Part shown: positions 39,660 through 44,565 of the stretch, in pieces
How positions within the stretch are numbered: position 1 is the stretch's first letter
How the letters are laid out: each line of letters begins with the position of its first letter
Notes under the pieces: generated by a model
Seen by the model: only the letters and a program-made list of their open reading frames with translations
Told to the model about the DNA's origin: nothing
The model's database searches: none
DNA from: a virus
Virus record (IMG/VR): IMGVR_UViG_3300042549_004369
Location: 1-44,565 of that record
Strand: one strand, 5' to 3'
Length of the DNA: 44,565 bases
Program-made: the position numbers and the translations under genes

Positions 39660-40904
39660 ATGAAAAAAATTGGTTTTATTGGTATTGGGAAATTGGGACT
39701 GGATTGTGCCGAAGTCATGGCCGAGAAGCATGAAGTTAGAGGCTATGATATTTACCCACGTACCAGTGACTCGGTAAAAGTATGTGACATTAACGAGTTG
39801 GTTAACGAAAGCGAATGGATCTTCATTGCTGTACCTACTCCGCATGCAGAAGGATACGATGGTTCTGTACCTAGCAGCCACATGGAACCTAGAGATTTTG
39901 GGCACGATGCAGTGATCGACGCTATTCACAAAATCAATCAGCATGCCCGTGGTCCTAAGAAAGTGGTATTGATCAGCACAGTATTGCCTGGCACCACCCG
40001 CAGCAAGTTTATTACACTGTTGGATCCGGTGCATCAGTTCTTGTATAACCCATATCTCATTGCCATGGGATCAGTTAAATGGGACATGGTCAATCCTGAA
40101 ATGATAATGATTGGAACTGAAGACGGCAGTTTAACTGGTGTTGCGTCTGAACTCAAAGTATTATATGACACAGTGATGCAGAACAATCCACGTTACGAAA
40201 TTGGTACGTGGGATGAATGCGAAGCTATTAAAATCTTCTACAACACATTTATTTCGGCCAAAGTAGGACTAGTAAACATGGTGCAAGACTTTGCTATGAA
40301 GATCGGGCACATCAATGTCGATGTTGTAACAGATGCATTGGCCCGCAGTACCATGCGTATCATGGGTCCAAAATACATGACAGCGGGAATGGGAGATGCA
40401 GGTGCTTGCCATCCGCGTGACAACATTGCACTACGCTGGTTGGCACAAGAATACGAAATTGGCTACGACTTATTTGATACTGTGATGCATGCTCGGGAAA
40501 TACAAGCAGAAAACTTGGCAAAGTTCCTAATAGGTGAAAGTCAAGTCAATAACAACTTACCTATTGTTATTCATGGTAAAGCATACAAACCTGATGTGGC
40601 ATACTGTATTGGTAGCTATTCAACCTTGGTTGGGCATTATGTTGAGAAACACGGACACAAAGTAGTATATGTTGATCCATTGGCAGATGATCCAACCGAT
40701 GTAGTAGACCACATTGATGGTGCTGCAATATTCTTGTGGGCACACAACCGTAAAATCACATACGAATATACCGGTGATCAAGCTGATACACAACCTTATT
40801 GCAAAATACATATAGGCAGTGTTATTGTGGATCCTTGGCGCAAACTGTCACAGATCATGGATGGTATTGAAGTGGTCCATTATGGAAACACCCGTACAAA
40901 ATAA
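39660..40904 (+). CDS. ugd: UDP-glucose/GDP-mannose 6-dehydrogenase-like protein
   Basis: 414 aa. NAD-binding GFIGIGKLG at the N-terminus, AVPTP in the first domain, K191 in ECEAIKIFYNTFISAK, the catalytic Cys C250 in GACHPRDNIAL, and GKAYKPDVAY in the C-terminal domain. The family oxidises a UDP- or GDP-sugar to the uronic acid. The Cys motif is GACHPRD rather than the usual GxCFPKD, so substrate choice may differ. AAAGGA (39645-39650) lies nine bases before the ATG, within the opposing gene: the two start codons abut as CATATG. Confidence 0.85.
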   Translation: MKKIGFIGIGKLGLDCAEVMAEKHEVRGYDIYPRTSDSVKVCDINELVNESEWIFIAVPTPHAEGYDGSVPSSHMEPRDFGHDAVIDAIHKINQHARGPKKVVLISTVLPGTTRSKFITLLDPVHQFLYNPYLIAMGSVKWDMVNPEMIMIGTEDGSLTGVASELKVLYDTVMQNNPRYEIGTWDECEAIKIFYNTFISAKVGLVNMVQDFAMKIGHINVDVVTDALARSTMRIMGPKYMTAGMGDAGACHPRDNIALRWLAQEYEIGYDLFDTVMHAREIQAENLAKFLIGESQVNNNLPIVIHGKAYKPDVAYCIGSYSTLVGHYVEKHGHKVVYVDPLADDPTDVVDHIDGAAIFLWAHNRKITYEYTGDQADTQPYCKIHIGSVIVDPWRKLSQIMDGIEVVHYGNTRTK

Positions 40905-41403
40905 TGCCTGGGCCCGAGGGCATGTAAACCCTTGGTGGGGTCTACAGCATAGAGACCTTGGGTATATCAACGAACCATTTAATGATCGTGTGTCATTGAA
41001 CAAATGGCGTGATTTGGGTTATACCCAAAGCAGATTCACTGGCGATATGTATGATATGCGTAATGCTGCGCCAGACTGGGTTGACCAATTTCAAATGATA
41101 TTTCCGTTTGAACACTTTGCCTGGAGTTTTTACCGTATGCCGCCAGGATCTGTATTGCCTGCACACAGTGACACATACGATAGATTCAAATTGATACACG
41201 GTCTAGAATCCACACACTCTGTAGTACGCACTATTGTGTTTCTTGAAGATTGGGCTAGCGGTCACTATTTAGAAATGAATAGTCAACCAGTTACCAATTG
41301 GCGTGCAGGAGACTGGGTAAGCTGGCGCGATGATTTTGTGCATCTAGCGGCCAACATAGGACAAACTGATAGATATACGTTGCAACTTACCGGAACAGTA
41401 TGA
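40882..41403 (+). CDS. 2OG-Fe(II) oxygenase-like protein
   Basis: 173 aa; ATG 40882 starts 23 bases before the dehydrogenase stop. An iron-binding triad is visible: H95 and D97 in LPAHSDTYDR and H154 in DDFVHLAANIG, with R164 (TDRYTLQLTG) suited to bind 2-oxoglutarate. The core HYLEMNSQPVTNWRAGDWVSW is typical of the double-stranded beta-helix fold. Many T4-like marine phages carry such oxygenases; hydroxylation of a protein, nucleotide or sugar is possible. Overlaps the next gene by ATGA. Confidence 0.75.
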   Translation: METPVQNNAWARGHVNPWWGLQHRDLGYINEPFNDRVSLNKWRDLGYTQSRFTGDMYDMRNAAPDWVDQFQMIFPFEHFAWSFYRMPPGSVLPAHSDTYDRFKLIHGLESTHSVVRTIVFLEDWASGHYLEMNSQPVTNWRAGDWVSWRDDFVHLAANIGQTDRYTLQLTGTV

Positions 41404-42317
41404 AGATACACAGTTTTAATGAATGGGATCCACTGCGGTCCGTGGTAGTGGGGCGTGCTGATCATGCCAATTGGCCTACAAAAGATCCTGTGTTCCGTTC
41501 AGAAAGTGAACGCACACTGTGGAAAGAAACTCCACTACCGTCGGGCCCTGTGCCCGACTGGATCATCCAGGAAGCCAATCAAGACCTTGATCAACTGGTT
41601 GGCGTTCTTAGATCATTAAATGTAGAAGTATTCCGCCCTAATGATCTTGATTTTCAAGAGCATGACGGCATGTACAACTATTGTCCTAGAGACCGATTGT
41701 TGGTGTACGGGGATACCATTGTAAATCCTGCCATGATGTATCCTTGCAGAGACATGGAAATTGAATGTTACAAAGACATTGCAGATGCTGCTGCCAACTA
41801 TGTATTCATGCCTAGACATGAAGGCATGATACTGGATGCTGCCAACATAGCACGACTCAATGACAAATGGATCTTTTTAGAATCCGCATCAGGCAATCGT
41901 GCTGCATATGACTGGTTATGCAAGCAGTTTCCCACTGTGGATATTGAACTAGTAAACTTTTATGCCGGTGTACATATCGACTCAACCATAGTACCATTGC
42001 GTGAAGGTCTGGTATTGGTCAACAACAGCAGAGTCACTCCGGAAAACTTACCTCGTGTGTTAAAAGACTGGGACGTTATCTATTGTAATCATGTGGAGGA
42101 ACAAGAGTTTTATCAGTATCCATATGCAAGTAAATGGATAGCATTGAATATGCTGGTGGTAAATCCACACACAGTGATTGTGGATAAAAATCAACCCATG
42201 TTGATTGATTTCTTGGAAAAAAATAAATTCACAGTGGTACCCATGCAACTGCGACACAGCAGAACACTAGGTGGTGGATTCCATTGTGTTACTCTAGACC
42301 TGCATAGAGAGCCATGA
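41400..42317 (+). CDS. Amidinotransferase-like protein (glycine amidinotransferase family)
   Basis: 305 aa. NEWDPLRSVVVGRAD at the N-terminus, ILDAANI (D146), YAGVHIDSTIVPL (H192) and GGGFHCVTLDL (C296): the Asp-His-Cys triad of the amidinotransferase/deiminase fold, here with the FDAADF- and MHIDATF-like segments of glycine amidinotransferase. It could move an amidino group from arginine to an amine acceptor, or act as an arginine deiminase-like hydrolase. Compared with the ~390-aa animal enzyme it is short. Coupled to both neighbours by overlaps. Confidence 0.75.
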   Translation: MKIHSFNEWDPLRSVVVGRADHANWPTKDPVFRSESERTLWKETPLPSGPVPDWIIQEANQDLDQLVGVLRSLNVEVFRPNDLDFQEHDGMYNYCPRDRLLVYGDTIVNPAMMYPCRDMEIECYKDIADAAANYVFMPRHEGMILDAANIARLNDKWIFLESASGNRAAYDWLCKQFPTVDIELVNFYAGVHIDSTIVPLREGLVLVNNSRVTPENLPRVLKDWDVIYCNHVEEQEFYQYPYASKWIALNMLVVNPHTVIVDKNQPMLIDFLEKNKFTVVPMQLRHSRTLGGGFHCVTLDLHREP

Positions 42318-42859
42318 ACATTGCGTGGGTATTTGCTGAAAATACATTACTGCCTCCGACCACACCGGTACAGGCCATAAAAGATCTTGCACCTATTTGG
42401 GGCAGCTGGCGTACTCAACGAGGATACAACACAGACAATGTGGTATGCTGGAATTCAGAACAAGCTGCTAAGTTAGTATCACAAGGATATGCAAAGATCT
42501 GCAATTTGTATATTCCACAAGCAGTTTATACACAGTTAAAAGAACCCAAGGGTGTGCGAGCATTTGGTGGAGAGTTTGATATTGTGGTAGATTCGGTTGA
42601 CGACATTGTGGCTGTGCATTTAGTAGCCAGTGTAGCCGATGTGGTACTGATGGTTGGATTTGATCTAGAATCCAAACTTACCCCAAGTAGAATCAACTAC
42701 ATTGGACTGATCACCGAAGCCATACGTGCAAGCGGTAAACAATGGGTAGTGGTAGATCATCACACTGATCTTGCCGAATCCATCCAAAAACTTCCCAATA
42801 TCACTAGGGATATATTGCCAAATGTGTTACAATTGCTGGGTAACAACAACGGTGAATAA
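42314..42859 (+). CDS. Protein coupled to the amidinotransferase gene, unknown
   Basis: 181 aa beginning NIAWVFAENTLLPPTTPVQAIKDLAPIWGSWRTQRGYNTDNVVCW. The middle alternates strands and helices (FDIVVDSVDDIVAVHLVASVADVVLMVGFDL), a Rossmann-like pattern, ending in WVVVDHHTDL. I do not recognise a family. It overlaps the amidinotransferase gene by ATGA and precedes the UV endonuclease gene by two bases, suggesting a shared pathway with the first rather than the second. Confidence 0.55.
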   Translation: MNIAWVFAENTLLPPTTPVQAIKDLAPIWGSWRTQRGYNTDNVVCWNSEQAAKLVSQGYAKICNLYIPQAVYTQLKEPKGVRAFGGEFDIVVDSVDDIVAVHLVASVADVVLMVGFDLESKLTPSRINYIGLITEAIRASGKQWVVVDHHTDLAESIQKLPNITRDILPNVLQLLGNNNGE

Positions 42860-42861
42860 TT

Positions 42862-43884
42862 ATGCATCCTCGATTTGGTTTCTGCTGCAAATGGCTCAAT
42901 AACCCTGACGAAACTGGTGGAATGAAAGTCAACGCTGTTGACCGTGATATCAACGGTCGAAGTACCACAATGCGTTGGTTGCGTGAACACAAGGACGAAG
43001 CAGTACAGCGTCAGTGGGATATCATGAATCACAATGCTCGTGCAGCATTAATGATGGTCGAGCGTGTGGGTGCAATGGTCCCTGAACGTCGTATGGTTCG
43101 CCTGGGCAGTGAAATGCTACAAGGCTACACTGAACCCAGCTGGATTTCTTGGTGGCAACAGGCCGATGTGCAAGCGCATTGCGAAAAGATCTTTGCCCCT
43201 GTAGGTGAAGCTGCTCGTCGACTTGGAGTACGGCTCAGTTTCCACCCTGGACAGTTCTGTGTGCTAGCATCAGAAGCTGACGAAATTGTAGAACGCAGCA
43301 TCTTGGAATTTGAATATCATGCTGACATGGCTCGATGGATGGGTTATGGTGCATCATGGCACGATCATGGATTTAAGATCAATGTACATTTGTCGGGCAA
43401 AGGCGGCCCGTCAAAGTTCCTGCGCACTCTAGGTCGACTTACACCAGAAGCCAGGAATCTAATCGCTATTGAAAATGATGAGATGACAAATGGTATCGAC
43501 GTTACTTTACTTGTGGCTGAGCATTGCGCTCTTACGCTGGATATCCACCACCACTGGATCAACACCGGAGAATACATCACGCCTGCTGACCCTCGCTCGC
43601 GTCGCGTTTTGGAGTCTTGGCGTGGTACTCGTCCTGCTTTGCACTATAGTGTTAGTCGTGAAGACGTTTTGGTTGATCACAATCCCAATACTCGGCCCGA
43701 CCTTGAGCAACTCCTTGCAGCTGGATACCGCAAGCAAAAGCTGCGAGCTCATAGCGACTTCATGTGGAATCATGCTGTGACTGACTGGGCTGTGACCTTT
43801 GCTGAGGAGTGGGACATGCAGGTAGAAGCTAAAGGCAAAAACTTGGCCACTGATCAACTGCACCAACATTGGCTGAGTCTGTAA
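42862..43884 (+). CDS. uvsE: UV damage endonuclease, UvdE/UvsE-like
   Basis: 340 aa. A TIM-barrel repair nuclease: RFGFCCKW at the start, RLSFHPGQFCVLAS (metal-binding His), ILEFEYHADMARWMG, FKINVHLSGKGG, LIAIENDEM (Glu), TLDIHHHWINTG (His cluster) and RAHSDFMWN (His/Asp). These correspond to the three-metal site of Thermus UVDE. The enzyme nicks DNA 5' to UV photoproducts, useful for a phage in sunlit water. A candidate Pho box begins within its last codon. Confidence 0.9.
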   Translation: MHPRFGFCCKWLNNPDETGGMKVNAVDRDINGRSTTMRWLREHKDEAVQRQWDIMNHNARAALMMVERVGAMVPERRMVRLGSEMLQGYTEPSWISWWQQADVQAHCEKIFAPVGEAARRLGVRLSFHPGQFCVLASEADEIVERSILEFEYHADMARWMGYGASWHDHGFKINVHLSGKGGPSKFLRTLGRLTPEARNLIAIENDEMTNGIDVTLLVAEHCALTLDIHHHWINTGEYITPADPRSRRVLESWRGTRPALHYSVSREDVLVDHNPNTRPDLEQLLAAGYRKQKLRAHSDFMWNHAVTDWAVTFAEEWDMQVEAKGKNLATDQLHQHWLSL

Positions 43885-43896
43885 CATAATTGTAAT
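43879..43896 (+). promoter_or_regulatory. Candidate Pho box upstream of pstS
   Basis: Two 7-base direct units, CTGTAAC and TTGTAAT, separated by ATAA; each matches 5 of 7 bases of the PhoB unit CTGTCAT with the usual four-base AT spacer. A -10-like TAAATA begins 11 bases after it, the spacing expected of a PhoB-activated promoter. The first unit contains the uvsE stop codon. Confidence 0.5.
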
Positions 43897-43905
43897 ATTT
43901 GAGTG

Positions 43906-43913
43906 AGTAAATA
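43906..43913 (+). promoter_or_regulatory. Late-type octamer AGTAAATA / -10 region of pstS
   Basis: Could serve as the -10 of a Pho-box promoter or as a late-type promoter; it lies 26 bases before the GTG start of pstS, which has AAGGAG (43928-43933). Confidence 0.45.
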
Positions 43914-43939
43914 ACTGTATCACTAACAAGGAGATCACA

Positions 43940-44565
43940 GTGAAAAAACTCATTACGGTATTACTCTCAGTTGTTGCATTTTGCGCAACAGCACAGGAAA
44001 TCACAGGAGCCGGAGCAACATTTCCGGCTCCCCTCTATTCAAAGTGGGCTAGCGAATACAACAAATCGACCAACATTAAAATCAATTATCAATCAGTAGG
44101 ATCGGGTGCAGGCATCAAACAAATTGAAGCCAAGACCGTAACATTTGGTGCAAGTGATATGCCACTCACAGATGAGAAACTAGCAGCATCGGGATTGTTT
44201 CAATTCCCAACAGTGATAGGTGGAGTTGTTCCAGTTGTTAATGTTAAAGGTATCGAGCCAGGTCAGATGAAATTGTCAGGGCCTGTACTTGCAGATATCT
44301 TCTTAGGTAAAATTACCAAGTGGGATCACGCTGCTATCAAAGCATTGAATCCTACTCTAGCATTGCCAAGTCAAGATATCACAGTTGTTCGCCGTGCAGA
44401 TGGGTCAGGAACTACATTTATCTGGACTAACTATCTAAGCAAAGTAAGCAAAGAGTTTAAAGAAACTATCGGAGAAGGCACTGCGGTTAATTGGAAAACG
44501 GGTGCAGGCGGCAAAGGCAATGAAGGCGTTTCTGCTATGGTTAGACAACTTCCAGGCTCGTTGGG
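43940..44565 (+). CDS. pstS: PstS, periplasmic phosphate-binding protein (3' end outside window)
   Basis: 208 codons to the window end, about two thirds of the protein. GTG start with AAGGAG six bases before it. Signal peptide MKKLITVLLSVVAFCATA. Phosphate-site segments: GAGATFPAPLYSKW, QSVGSGAGIKQI, FGASDMPLT, VVRRADGSGTTFIW and GGKGNEGVSA, all close to the PstS consensus. It delivers phosphate to the host PstCAB importer. PstS is a known phage-borne gene in T4-like cyanophages. The start lies behind a candidate Pho box. Confidence 0.95.
   Translation, partial: MKKLITVLLSVVAFCATAQEITGAGATFPAPLYSKWASEYNKSTNIKINYQSVGSGAGIKQIEAKTVTFGASDMPLTDEKLAASGLFQFPTVIGGVVPVVNVKGIEPGQMKLSGPVLADIFLGKITKWDHAAIKALNPTLALPSQDITVVRRADGSGTTFIWTNYLSKVSKEFKETIGEGTAVNWKTGAGGKGNEGVSAMVRQLPGSL

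Noticed and set aside
39660-40034. N-terminal extension of the minus-strand glycosyltransferase-like gene
   Set aside because: It is antisense to the conserved NAD-binding domain of the dehydrogenase and has no recognisable protein features; the start at 39659 fits better.
1-44565. CRISPR array, insertion sequence or integration site
   Set aside because: No regularly spaced repeats, transposase or terminal inverted repeats were seen; the only mobile-type gene is the HNH endonuclease.

Overview
The window reads as part of the genome of a lytic T4-like myovirus (the broad group of cyanophage- and pelagiphage-type T4 relatives). Diagnostic genes are a gp61-type primase, gp41-type helicase, gp30-type DNA ligase, NrdA/NrdB with a glutaredoxin, a PAAR spike-tip protein, baseplate- and tail-fibre-like proteins, and T4-type late-promoter octamers (NNTAAATA). 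Coding density is very high and genes overlap by 1-70 bases. The host is probably a Gram-negative betaproteobacterium: a phage-borne outer-membrane porin looks like the Burkholderiales Porin_4 family, and host-type sigma70 promoters (TTGACN, 17 bases, TATAAT) drive a block of small genes. This host call is inference.

Layout. 1-8.0 kb: end of a structural gene, SGNH hydrolase, primase, a glycosyltransferase-like protein, helicase, a nucleotidyltransferase/ligase-like fusion and a small virion-type protein closed by a terminator. 8.0-14.4 kb: small late genes, a free-standing HNH endonuclease directly upstream of an IscU-IscA iron-sulphur pair, a PD-(D/E)XK-like nuclease and a beta-helix tail fibre. 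14.4-19 kb: nrdA, nrdB, glutaredoxin, a methyltransferase. 19-21.5 kb: PAAR protein and a large structural protein. 21.5-22.5 kb: a porin with its own promoter and terminator. 22.5-29.7 kb: the early block, with at least four strong sigma70 promoters, many small proteins of unknown function and DNA ligase. 29.7-33.3 kb: a consensus promoter, a structured ~190-base leader, one small gene and a PotABC-type ABC importer. 33.3-37.2 kb: a membrane protein, ClpX, Hsp20 and ClpS. 37.2-39.7 kb: a minus-strand island (phosphoesterase and a second glycosyltransferase-like gene). 39.7-43.9 kb: UDP-glucose dehydrogenase-like, 2OG oxygenase-like, amidinotransferase-like and UV-endonuclease genes. 43.9 kb to the end: pstS behind a candidate Pho box, cut by the window end.

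How it fits together. Host-derived functions are unusually rich and target three host systems: nutrient uptake across all envelope layers (porin, PstS, PotABC), protein quality control (ClpX, ClpS, Hsp20) and Fe-S cluster assembly (IscU, IscA). The usual partners (solute-binding protein for PotABC, PstCAB, ClpP, ClpA, IscS, HscA) are absent here, so these proteins probably plug into host complexes or rely on genes outside the window.

Two regulatory layers are visible. Strong sigma70 promoters precede the porin, the early block, the transporter operon and hsp20. T4-late-type octamers precede the structural genes; several lie only 4-6 bases from the start codon (suggesting leaderless late mRNAs), and some sit inside hairpins that would hide the start or Shine-Dalgarno site in read-through transcripts.
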